A stretch of DNA of 34,039 bases from Bacteroidota bacterium. Its GTDB lineage: Bacteria; Bacteroidota; Bacteroidia; UBA7662. Below are positions 25,964 to 34,039 of the stretch, one piece after another. Location: NCBI GenBank assembly GCA_027485465.1, contig JAIXRA010000066.1:1-34039 (forward strand), given 5' to 3'. The first letter of the stretch is position 1. Every line of letters begins with the position of its first letter. Position numbers and translations under genes: made by a program. The notes below the pieces were generated by a model, which was given only the letters and a program-made list of their open reading frames with translations, was not told the DNA's origin and ran no database searches.

Positions 25964-27255
25964 TTTTGAAAACGGGCTCCCTCCCGGTGCATCCAACCCA
26001 AGCCCAACCCTTGGTAGGTCATCAGGTTCCAACCGTTTCGGAGTTCTCCCAAGGCTAGGTTCTGGCCTTGGCAATACCAAGTGGCCAGGGTAGCGTCTAG
26101 GTCGACCACCGGACAACCTTCTTCGACACTCCAGGTCCCGTTACGCGGATATCGACCGTGCTTTTTGCCGTAGGCCATCGCCAAATCAGGGCTCGGAAAT
26201 CCCGAAGGAACCGAAGAAAGACCGTTTTTAATCAACCGCATCTGCTTTTTTAATCCTTCGGCGAGGCTTTGACGATTTTGGGGATTCCCCGAGTGGGTGT
26301 TGTGTGTCGTTTCCGTATCGAAAGGTTTGCGCAAGACAGAACAGAAAAATCCTTCACCCTGGGTCCGACCGGGCAGCGACCACCACGCCCCATGTTTTGG
26401 ATCCCAACGTTGGTCCAATTCCGAAGCGTGAACCCAGCCCCATTCTTCCGGCAGATTCCACAGTTCAGGTTGCAAACGACCGGAACGAATCCACGGCAGA
26501 AGTTGACCGGTGTTTTCTTCTTTGCCAAAAGTGCAGGTTGAATAAATCAACCAACCTCCGGGCCGCAAAGCAAGGTACAGGCTATCAAGAATTTCGTCTT
26601 GCAATGTTACGAGGGACGCGCATTTGGAGAGTGACCAGTCTTTGGCGGCCTCGCGGTGCTTGCGGAACATCCCTTCCCCACTGCAGGGCATATCCACCAG
26701 AATACCATCAAAATAGGATGGGAAATTCTTCCAGTTTTGGGCCGGGTTTTGAACCATCAGGACACGATCGCTGCCGCTGCGTGCCACGGTGGCTTCGAGC
26801 AAAGGCAAACGATGTTCCATGGGCTCGGAAGCAACCAACAGGCCATCTTCCGGCAATACGTCCAATAGCGTGAGGGTTTTGCCACCCGGTGCTGCACAAG
26901 CATCCAAGATCGTTCCCATAGCGGCACCTTCCGCTCTGAGGCGATCAAGTAGGTGATGAACGATGAGCCCTGCCGCTTCCTGCACATACCAAGCACCGGC
27001 TTGGTAACCTGGATAGGCATGAATCGGGCGATTTTTTTCGGAAGAAGTCCTTTTGAAGTAGGTGGTCTCTGGGTGCCAAAGAACCTGCTCACCGGGAACA
27101 TAGCCCTCTATTTCATCGGGTGGGTAGCCCTGCAAACAACGCAGGGTTCGATCCGTCACCGCTTCGTTGCTTAGACTATGAAGCAATTCGTCGGCGTGTT
27201 GAGGATATTCGCTGGTGACTCGACGAATAAATTCGTCTGGAAGCCACTGCCCCAT
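25930..27255 (-). CDS. RsmF/NOL1-NOP2-Sun family rRNA cytosine-C5 methyltransferase
   Basis: TILDACAAPGGKTLTLLDVL; DGILVDMPCSGEGMFRKH; LIYSTCTFGKEENTGQLLPW. 3' end overlaps convergent coaE. Confidence 0.88.
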   Translation of the reverse strand: MGQWLPDEFIRRVTSEYPQHADELLHSLSNEAVTDRTLRCLQGYPPDEIEGYVPGEQVLWHPETTYFKRTSSEKNRPIHAYPGYQAGAWYVQEAAGLIVHHLLDRLRAEGAAMGTILDACAAPGGKTLTLLDVLPEDGLLVASEPMEHRLPLLEATVARSGSDRVLMVQNPAQNWKNFPSYFDGILVDMPCSGEGMFRKHREAAKDWSLSKCASLVTLQDEILDSLYLALRPGGWLIYSTCTFGKEENTGQLLPWIRSGRLQPELWNLPEEWGWVHASELDQRWDPKHGAWWSLPGRTQGEGFFCSVLRKPFDTETTHNTHSGNPQNRQSLAEGLKKQMRLIKNGLSSVPSGFPSPDLAMAYGKKHGRYPRNGTWSVEEGCPVVDLDATLATWYCQGQNLALGELRNGWNLMTYQGLGLGWMHREGARFQNHFPKSLRIAR

Positions 27256-27273
27256 CGCTTTCAGCAGGTTTTG

Positions 27274-28410
27274 TTAGCCTTTGGTTTTGTTGCCTTCCCT
27301 TCGCTTTTTCATTTCGAGGGATTTATCATTCAATTTGAGCTGAGCGTACAGTTGTTGCAGGGATACCATGGTATTGCTGTCATCGGGTTGCAATTCCAAG
27401 GCCTTTTCGAGGTAAGGTTGGGCTTTTTCAAAAGCGGCTTTGGCTTTGGCGATGGCTGCATCGTATTCCTTTTGTTTCGAGAATGGAATCTTGTTGGCTT
27501 CGTTGGCGAGTTCGGCGGCCGTGTTGAAATGCATGGCACCAAGGTTGTAATAAGGATCAAAATAATCGGCTTTGATTTCGATCGCTTTGAGGTAATCGGT
27601 CTCCGACAAGGAGCCTTTTTTGAGGTTATCGTAGGCCGTGCCCCGGGCAAAGTAGAGGTTGGGGTTGGTGGGATCCAGTTCAATGGCCTTGGATAACTTC
27701 TCGATAGCCATTTCTTGCTTGCCCTGGCTTAGATAAATATTGAGTTCGTCGATGACCAACCCGATATCGTTGGGATAGGCTTGACGACCCTGAGCTAAGT
27801 ATTGCAAAGCAGCCGCGGTATCACCCGCCAACTTAGTGAGCCGGGCTAATTCAACGTAAACGCCAGGTTTGTTGTATTGATTATCCAACAAAGCTTTCCA
27901 ATAACCTAGAGCCTTGGCACTGGAGTCCATTTTGCCGGCCGTGAGGGCTGCATTAAAGAGGACCGAGGTGTCGTTGGGGGTTACCGAAAGCAATTGCTCA
28001 AAGCGAGCCAGGGCTACGGGGTACTTTTTTCCGACAAAGGCTTCCACCCCTTCGTTGTAGATGGCCCCTTGAATGGTTAAGACCTTTTTGGTGGCATCGT
28101 CCTTGTGTTCATTTTTGGTATCCAATTCGATACAGCGACGATAGGATTCCCATGCAATATCCAAAGCGTCCGGGAATTGGGGTGACCAAGCGGTATCCCC
28201 GTAAATACCCAAATGAACTTCGCCACGGTAGAACCAGGCCTTGGCCGTGTTCATGGTTTTGGGGTGAACCACGGCTTCGTCGATGGAAGCTTTGGCTTTG
28301 TCAAATTCACTGTAGCGGATGTAGATAATGGCGCTTTGAACTTTGTTAGGCTGAGCGTAAGCCGCACTTCCCATCAAAAGGAACAGGAGGCTCCGAAGCA
28401 GGGTTTTCAT
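27274..28410 (-). CDS. TPR-repeat protein with signal peptide
   Basis: MKTLLRSLLFLLMGSAAYAQ signal peptide; helical repeats such as AIEKLSKAIELDPTNPNLYFARGTAYDNLKKGSLSETDYLKAIEIKADYFDPYYNLGAMHF. Confidence 0.85.
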   Translation of the reverse strand: MKTLLRSLLFLLMGSAAYAQPNKVQSAIIYIRYSEFDKAKASIDEAVVHPKTMNTAKAWFYRGEVHLGIYGDTAWSPQFPDALDIAWESYRRCIELDTKNEHKDDATKKVLTIQGAIYNEGVEAFVGKKYPVALARFEQLLSVTPNDTSVLFNAALTAGKMDSSAKALGYWKALLDNQYNKPGVYVELARLTKLAGDTAAALQYLAQGRQAYPNDIGLVIDELNIYLSQGKQEMAIEKLSKAIELDPTNPNLYFARGTAYDNLKKGSLSETDYLKAIEIKADYFDPYYNLGAMHFNTAAELANEANKIPFSKQKEYDAAIAKAKAAFEKAQPYLEKALELQPDDSNTMVSLQQLYAQLKLNDKSLEMKKRREGNKTKG

Positions 28411-28420
28411 GAAGGTTGGT

Positions 28421-30940
28421 TTAAGAGAGGTTGGTTGGATCGGGGTTTTCGTTGGACTCGACGTGATCGTCGCTAGGCTGGTTTTCTGAATGCTCGTGCT
28501 CGTCCTTTTGGACTAAAGCAACCGATGCAATGCGGTCATCGCCGTGCAATTTGATGAGGCGAACTCCTTGGGTGGCCCGGCCCATAACACGCAGGCTCTC
28601 CACACCAATTCGAATGGTGACCCCGCTTTTGTTGATGATCATCAGATCGTCCTGTTCATCCACCGCTTGAAGGGCCACCAGGGCCCCTGTTTTTTCGGTG
28701 ATATTCAGGGTTCGTACCCCTTTGCCACCTCGGTTGGTAACCCGGTAATCTTCAATACCGGAACGCTTTCCGTAGCCGGTCTCTGAAACGACCAAGAGGG
28801 TTGTTTCGGGGTTTTGAACACAAACCATCCCTATCACAAACTCGGAGGCCGAGTCCAGGGATACGCCCTTCACGCCGGTCGCAGTCCGACCCATGGGGCG
28901 AACTTTGGATTCATGAAAGCGAATGGCCCGACCCGTATTGGTGGCCATCACCATTTCGGTTTGTCCATCGGTTAGACGGGCTTCGAGGAGCTGATCGCCT
29001 TCGTTAATGTTGATGGCGTTGATGCCGTTGGCGCGGGGTCTGCTGTACGCCTCGAGCGTTGTTTTCTTGATGACCCCACTACGGGTGCAGAATACAATAT
29101 AGTTGGAATCAAGATATTCCTGTTCATCCAAACTGCGCACCGATATATAAGCTCTGATTTTGTCGTCCTGGGGTATCTGTAACAAATTCTGTACAGCCCG
29201 TCCTTTGGTGTTTTTGGCGCCTTCAGGGATTTCGTAGACTTTGAGCCAATAACAACGACCTTGCTCCGTAAAAAAGAGCATCCAATGATGGGTCGATGCC
29301 ACAAGCATGTGTTCAATGAAATCATGATCCCGGGTTGCGCCCCCCATGGCTCCTTTGCCGCCTCGATTCTGAACTCGGTATTCGTGAGCAGCTGTCCGTT
29401 TGATATAGCCCAAATGGGAAACGGTGACCACCACGTCCTCTTCTTCGATCATGTCTTCCATGCGAAAATCACCGGCCGCATAAACGATTTCGGAACGGCG
29501 GGCATCCCCAAATCGCTCCTTAATTCCGGACAATTCATCCTTGATCAGGGACATTCGCAGTCCTTCATCCTCTAGAATGGCCTGAAGACGACCAATCAAG
29601 GACATAATTTCGTTGTATTCTTGGCGGATTTTATCACGCTCCATCCCGGTTAGTCGCTGGAGGCGCAGTTCCAAAATGGCTTTGGATTGGATTTCGCTGA
29701 GGCCGAATTGGCTCATCAAGCCTTCTTTGGCGATTTCGGGATTTGCAGAGGCCCGAATCAACGAAATGATTTCGTCCAAATGGTCCAAGGCAATCAAATA
29801 ACCTTCCAGGATATGGGCTTTGCGCTGGGCTTCGGCCAGGTCGAAACGGGTCCTTCGAAGGACAACTTCGTGGCGGTGATCCACAAAATGCCGAATCAAA
29901 TCCAAGAGATTCAGCGCCTGAGGACGTCCGTTGACCAGTGCGATGTTGTTGACTGAAAACGAACTCTGCAACGAGGTGTACTTGTACAAGTGATTGAGGA
30001 CGACCGATGCCATGGCGTCTTTGCGGATTTCGTAGACGATACGCATGCCATCCCGATCCGATTCATCCCGAATTTCCGAAATGCCTTCCAGTTTCTTCTC
30101 GTTCACAAGGTCCCCGGTCTTCTGAAGCATGTCGGCTTTGTTGACCAAATAAGGGATTTCGGTCACAATAATGCGCTCCCGGCCGTTATCAGTAACCTCA
30201 ATCGTCGCTCTAGCCCGGATCACAACCCTGCCCCTTCCGGTAAGCAAGGCATCGCGAATTCCTTCGTAGCCATACAACAAACCCCCGGTAGGGAAATCAG
30301 GGGCCTTGACATAGGCCAAAAGTTCATCGCAGGTGATATCACGACGGTCGATATAGGCATGGATGCCATCGATCAATTCACTCAGGTTGTGGGGAGCCAT
30401 GTTGGTGGCCATACCGACGGCAATACCTGCACTGCCGTTCATCAGCAGATGGGGAAATTTGCACGGCATGACCGTGGGCTCCTTCAGTGAATCGTCAAAA
30501 TTGAGTTGGAAATCGACGGTTTCTTTGTCGATGTCTTCGAGCATTTCTTCGGCCAAGCGGGTCAGGCGCGCTTCGGTATAACGCATCGCCGCCGGACTAT
30601 CCCCGTCCACGGAACCAAAGTTACCTTGACCATCCACCAAAGGGTAACGCATGGACCAAGGCTGTGCCATACGGACCATGGTATCGTAAACCGATGAATC
30701 ACCGTGCGGGTGGTATTTACCCAAAACCTCCCCCACGATACGGGCTGATTTTTTGTGAGGTTTGTTGTAGGCCAACCCCAATTCATTCATGCCGAACAAA
30801 ACCCTTCGATGGACTGGTTTGAGGCCATCTCTCACATCGGGCAGGGCTCGGGAAACGATGACCGACATCGAATAATCGATGTAAGCGGATTTCATTTCCT
30901 CTTCGATTTGAATGGGGATTATTTTGGAAGAATCGGCCAT
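28421..30940 (-). CDS. gyrA: DNA gyrase subunit A
   Basis: [74 protein letters not shown]-terminal beta-pinwheel with NRGGKG motifs. Confidence 0.96.
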   Translation of the reverse strand: MADSSKIIPIQIEEEMKSAYIDYSMSVIVSRALPDVRDGLKPVHRRVLFGMNELGLAYNKPHKKSARIVGEVLGKYHPHGDSSVYDTMVRMAQPWSMRYPLVDGQGNFGSVDGDSPAAMRYTEARLTRLAEEMLEDIDKETVDFQLNFDDSLKEPTVMPCKFPHLLMNGSAGIAVGMATNMAPHNLSELIDGIHAYIDRRDITCDELLAYVKAPDFPTGGLLYGYEGIRDALLTGRGRVVIRARATIEVTDNGRERIIVTEIPYLVNKADMLQKTGDLVNEKKLEGISEIRDESDRDGMRIVYEIRKDAMASVVLNHLYKYTSLQSSFSVNNIALVNGRPQALNLLDLIRHFVDHRHEVVLRRTRFDLAEAQRKAHILEGYLIALDHLDEIISLIRASANPEIAKEGLMSQFGLSEIQSKAILELRLQRLTGMERDKIRQEYNEIMSLIGRLQAILEDEGLRMSLIKDELSGIKERFGDARRSEIVYAAGDFRMEDMIEEEDVVVTVSHLGYIKRTAAHEYRVQNRGGKGAMGGATRDHDFIEHMLVASTHHWMLFFTEQGRCYWLKVYEIPEGAKNTKGRAVQNLLQIPQDDKIRAYISVRSLDEQEYLDSNYIVFCTRSGVIKKTTLEAYSRPRANGINAININEGDQLLEARLTDGQTEMVMATNTGRAIRFHESKVRPMGRTATGVKGVSLDSASEFVIGMVCVQNPETTLLVVSETGYGKRSGIEDYRVTNRGGKGVRTLNITEKTGALVALQAVDEQDDLMIINKSGVTIRIGVESLRVMGRATQGVRLIKLHGDDRIASVALVQKDEHEHSENQPSDDHVESNENPDPTNLS

Positions 30941-30989
30941 TGGGCAACTTAGGGGTTAAAAGCCCGAAAATACGAGGTTTTTCATGCAT

Positions 30990-31017
30990 TTTTGGCCAAT
31001 TGAACGTTCTATTTTTG
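30990..31017 (+). promoter_or_regulatory. Promoter of the exbB-exbD-tonB-folC run
   Basis: TTTTGG (30990-30995), 14 bp, then TATTTTTG (31010-31017), an exact TAnnTTTG match 26 nt before the ATG at 31044. Confidence 0.5.
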
Positions 31018-31043
31018 CCTTTTCACCTTCAAACAACGAGACG

Positions 31044-31736
31044 ATGATGCAACCCATGCCGGATTTCCTTTTTCTGCAGGCCCAAGCCCCCCTAGGTTCA
31101 ACGGACGCATCCTTGCAGGTCCTGGACTTGGCCCTCAAAGGAGGGCCGTTTATGATTCCTCTTTTGCTTTTTTCGATTCTGACCGTCTACCTCATGGTGG
31201 AGCGTTGGATGACCTTGGCTCGTTACCGCAAAGGAATGGACCAGCTCCACCGAGATGTCCAGGTCCTGATCAAATCGGGGCAGCGTGTACAGGCCGTGGA
31301 GTCCTGCCGACGTTCGGAGCTTCCCCTGGCCCGATTGTACTTACAATTGTTCGAAAAAAACGCCGTTTTGACCGAACAAAATCTCCGGGAACACATGAAT
31401 TACTACGGCAAAAAGGAAGCGGTTTTGTACGAAAAAAATTTAGCGATGTTAGCCACGGTATCCGGTGCAGCCCCCATGGTGGGTTTCTTGGGGACCGTTA
31501 CCGGGATGATCCGAGCTTTTTACCAACTTTCGGTATCGGGTTCGGCTGTTGATCCAGCCGCTTTGTCGGGTGGCATTTACGAGGCGATGGTTACCACAGC
31601 CGCTGGTTTGATGGTCGGTATCCTCGCCTACCTCGCCTACAATTATTTTACGGTCCGTGTGGAGAGACAGCTCACTGAATTGGAATTTATGGTCGGCGAT
31701 ACCCTGGAATTAATGCCCCAGGCGGATGCGTCATGA
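31044..31736 (+). CDS. exbB: MotA/TolQ/ExbB proton channel family protein
   Basis: GGPFMIPLLLFSILTVYLMVERWMTL; MLATVSGAAPMVGFLGTVTGMIRAFYQL; GGIYEAMVTTAAGLMVGILAYLAYNYF. ATG at 31044 preferred because the 30984 start lies upstream of the promoter box. Confidence 0.9.
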   Translation: MMQPMPDFLFLQAQAPLGSTDASLQVLDLALKGGPFMIPLLLFSILTVYLMVERWMTLARYRKGMDQLHRDVQVLIKSGQRVQAVESCRRSELPLARLYLQLFEKNAVLTEQNLREHMNYYGKKEAVLYEKNLAMLATVSGAAPMVGFLGTVTGMIRAFYQLSVSGSAVDPAALSGGIYEAMVTTAAGLMVGILAYLAYNYFTVRVERQLTELEFMVGDTLELMPQADAS

Positions 31737-32125
31737 ACTTTCGCCAGCCCTCCAAAGTCCGTGCCGATTTTAGCATGGCTTCAATGACCGATATCGTCTT
31801 TTTGTTGTTGATTTTCTTTTTGTTGACCTCGACCTTGGTGGCGCCTCAAGCCCTGAAGTTGGTCCTCCCCAAAGGCAAGGGCCAAAACGTTGAATCCAAA
31901 GTCATCCGCATCAGTATCGATAGCATGTCGGTTTACCACCTTGAACAGAAGCCCTTGTCCAAGAGCGCTTTACAGGCCCAAATTCGAACCTTGGCTTCGG
32001 CCGATACGGGTCAAACATTGATGTTGCAGGCCCATCACAGGGTACCTGTTCAGGAAGTGGTGGATGTGATGCAATGGTCCCGGGAAGCCGGGCTCAAAAT
32101 GGTGTTAGCGACCGATCCTCGATGA
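31733..32125 (+). CDS. exbD: ExbD/TolR family biopolymer transport protein
   Basis: FSMASMTDIVFLLLIFFLLTSTLVAPQALKLVLPKGKGQ. Starts on ATGA overlapping the exbB stop. Confidence 0.9.
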   Translation: MNFRQPSKVRADFSMASMTDIVFLLLIFFLLTSTLVAPQALKLVLPKGKGQNVESKVIRISIDSMSVYHLEQKPLSKSALQAQIRTLASADTGQTLMLQAHHRVPVQEVVDVMQWSREAGLKMVLATDPR

Positions 32126-32862
32126 AGCACGCTTTCGGTCGTTCCGGTTCAGCATGGTTGATTTCCCTGGTTTTGCACGGGTTGCTTCTTCTCTTGTTGG
32201 CCATGCTGCACCTTGGATTGCCCGATGCACCGCCTCCTCCCTCCCCTGGAGGAGGGCTTGCCTTGGCCCTGGGGGTTGAAGACGGCCAAGCCGAGCTGGC
32301 TCCGTCCCTTCCACCTACCGGAAGCAACAGCTCAACGACCGAACAAACCGAACCGGTCTCCCATACCAATACCTCGATTCCAAGCGTCACGCAGGACCAA
32401 GAAGAAGCCCCTGTGGTGACCTCCAAGTCTGAGACCAAGCCCATGGATCCTCGACTCCAGCGGCTTTTACAACGCCAGGGTCAACCCAACCCCAACAACA
32501 GTTCAAGCGAGGCCTCCAAGGGCCAAAAGGACGGAACCGCTTCTTCCAACAACTCGGGGCTTTCGGGTAGCGGGGGCTTTTCGGCCCGCGGGGATGGTTT
32601 GGAGAATCGCGGATTTTCCAAAAGTCCAGATCCCGAAGATTTTAGGATTCTCGATGCCCGGGTCGTGATCCCCATCGAAGTGGATCGTGAAGGCAGGGTC
32701 CGGGTTACCGGCCCACCCACAAGCAGCAAACCGCTCAATGCCCAACAACGACGGGCCTTGGTGGAGGCCACCCAAAACGCCCGCTTTCGTCCCAATCCGG
32801 AATTGGCCTCCTTGCAGAAAGGTTTTCTAGTTTTTGAACTGCAAATCAAAACCCGTTCGTGA
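32122..32862 (+). CDS. TonB-like energy transducer
   Basis: N-terminal TM ISLVLHGLLLLLLAMLHLG, proline then Ser/Asn/Gly-rich linker, and a C-terminal domain ARVVIPIEVDREGRVR...RRALVEATQNARFRPNPE resembling TonB. Encoded directly after exbB/exbD with an ATGA overlap. Confidence 0.75.
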   Translation: MKHAFGRSGSAWLISLVLHGLLLLLLAMLHLGLPDAPPPPSPGGGLALALGVEDGQAELAPSLPPTGSNSSTTEQTEPVSHTNTSIPSVTQDQEEAPVVTSKSETKPMDPRLQRLLQRQGQPNPNNSSSEASKGQKDGTASSNNSGLSGSGGFSARGDGLENRGFSKSPDPEDFRILDARVVIPIEVDREGRVRVTGPPTSSKPLNAQQRRALVEATQNARFRPNPELASLQKGFLVFELQIKTRS

Positions 32863-34039
32863 GGCCGGAATCCATAGCCTACCAAGAAACCTACCGTTGG
32901 CTCTTGGAGCATTTGCCCATGTACCAACGAATCGGTCCACCAGCGTACAAGGAAGGATTGGAGCGCATACGCCATCTATGTCAATTTCTAGACCAACCCC
33001 AAGATCGCATGGGGTTTATTATTCATGTGGCGGGTACCAACGGCAAAGGTTCGGTCTGCCATGCGATGGCCTCGGTCTTGCAGGCCTGCGGTTTCAAAAC
33101 CGGGTTGTTCACTTCTCCCCACCTTCGGGATTTTAGGGAGAGAATCCGTATCAACGGGCAATGCATCGAGCCTTTCGAGGTGGTAGAAGGCGTTGAACGA
33201 ATGCGTCAGGCTTCGGGGGCCATGGAGGCCTCCTTCTTTGAATTTACCACGGCCTTGGCCTTTGAGCATTTTGCCAACCATCACGTTGATTTTGCGGTGA
33301 TTGAGACAGGCCTTGGAGGTCGTTTGGATTCCACCAATGTGGTCAAGCCCGGTTTAACAGCCATTACCCACATTGACTGGGATCACATGAATTTTTTGGG
33401 AGATCGCTTGCCATTGATTGCTGCCGAAAAAGCAGGGATTCTCAAAAAGGGGGTTCCCGTGGTCATCGGCAGATCCCAGGGTGATGAAATCGACCAGGTT
33501 TTCAAAAATAAGGCCCACGAATTACGCTGTCTTTTTACCTACGCCGACCAGGTCTACAACCTCCATAGAGCTTTGAATTCACCTCCTCAGGGCCCGGCTG
33601 TTTGGCAGGTTCAAAGGCTGGGGCGAATCTTGGACCAGCCTCTCCAAACCGACCTATTGGGTGCTTATCAAGGAGAAAATCTAGCCCAGGTTTTGACCAT
33701 GGTGGAGGTCCTAAGGAATGTAGGTGTAGAATTGGAAGAAGCCAAGGTCCGAGAGGGTCTGTTATCCGTTGTTAGGAACACAGGAATGCAAGGTCGATGG
33801 CAGGTTTTGGGGCAAAGCCCCTTGCGTGTTGTGGATGTTGCTCATAACATCGAAGGCATCGATTGCGTCCTTGGGCAAGCAGCTGCCTGCCTGCCTTCCG
33901 AAAAATGGGCGGTGGTCCTGGGAGTCTCCGCCGACAAAGATCTGGAGTCCATCTTGCAAAGGATGCCACGCGATGCCCGGTTTTATTTTGCTGCACCCGA
34001 TAATCCCAGGTCGCTACCGGCTAAGATTTTGGCCCAAAA
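32859..34039 (+). CDS. folC: Folylpolyglutamate synthase/dihydrofolate synthase (3' truncated by window edge)
   Basis: Translated by hand from GTG at 32859 (absent from the ORF track because it has no stop in the window): IGPPAYKEGLERIRHLCQFLDQPQDRMGFIIHVAGTNGKGSVCHAMASVLQACGFKTGLFTSPHLRDFRERIRI. Confidence 0.9.
   Translation, partial: MRPESIAYQETYRWLLEHLPMYQRIGPPAYKEGLERIRHLCQFLDQPQDRMGFIIHVAGTNGKGSVCHAMASVLQACGFKTGLFTSPHLRDFRERIRINGQCIEPFEVVEGVERMRQASGAMEASFFEFTTALAFEHFANHHVDFAVIETGLGGRLDSTNVVKPGLTAITHIDWDHMNFLGDRLPLIAAEKAGILKKGVPVVIGRSQGDEIDQVFKNKAHELRCLFTYADQVYNLHRALNSPPQGPAVWQVQRLGRILDQPLQTDLLGAYQGENLAQVLTMVEVLRNVGVELEEAKVREGLLSVVRNTGMQGRWQVLGQSPLRVVDVAHNIEGIDCVLGQAAACLPSEKWAVVLGVSADKDLESILQRMPRDARFYFAAPDNPRSLPAKILAQ

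Noticed and set aside
27178-27696. 172-aa plus-strand ORF rich in Phe/Gly opposite the TPR gene
   Set aside because: Low-complexity antisense shadow of the TPR repeat codons.
30700-30850. Possible quinolone-resistance change in GyrA
   Set aside because: The QRDR reads [11 protein letters not shown], keeping the Ser and Asp at the positions equivalent to E. coli 83 and 87, so no classical resistance substitution is seen.
32450-32600. Ser/Asn/Gly-rich stretch considered as a tandem repeat or mobile insertion
   Set aside because: No repeated unit at nucleotide level. It fits a flexible linker of a TonB-like protein.
1-34039. Searched by eye for tRNA, rRNA, CRISPR arrays, IS elements, phage or classical defence genes
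   Set aside because: None recognised. Only the MazEF-like pair suggests accessory content. A tRNAscan, Infernal/Rfam and DefenseFinder run would be needed to exclude divergent cases.

Overview
The 34 kb window is a gene-dense chromosomal segment. Its gene content fits the phylum Bacteroidota: a T9SS-sorted protease, a DUF4249/TonB receptor pair, a DUF3276 Pur-alpha-like protein, a long NusB, and TAnnTTTG promoter boxes. About 30 protein-coding genes are supported. No rRNA, tRNA, CRISPR array, transposase or phage gene was recognised. From left to right:
- partial nspC, a MazF/MazE-like toxin-antitoxin pair, PaaE-like reductase and PaaN-type aldehyde dehydrogenase
- a divergently transcribed PccB-like carboxyltransferase with an OmpH/Skp-like gene
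- an unknown membrane protein, a DAO-family oxidoreductase and trxB
- a minus-strand run (mnmA, T9SS subtilase, TonB-dependent receptor, DUF4249 lipoprotein)
- a plus-strand run (hypothetical, PhnP-like MBL hydrolase, thioredoxin-like, dapD)
- msrA, a MazG-like pyrophosphohydrolase and DUF3276
- an ABC exporter divergent from a run of leucine dehydrogenase, nusB, DUF1573, yajC and coaE
- a minus-strand run (gyrA, TPR protein, RsmF-like methyltransferase)
- exbB, exbD, a TonB-like gene and partial folC.
Most of this is ordinary core genome. The items most worth a second look are the subtilase/TonB-receptor/DUF4249 locus, an inverted repeat that coincides with two outward-facing -7-like boxes between paaN and pccB, recurrent promoter architectures (including possible leaderless ones), and an 11-bp inverted repeat at a convergent gene junction. 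I did not find a convincing wholly new biological system. All family calls come from reading translations and motifs, without database searches.
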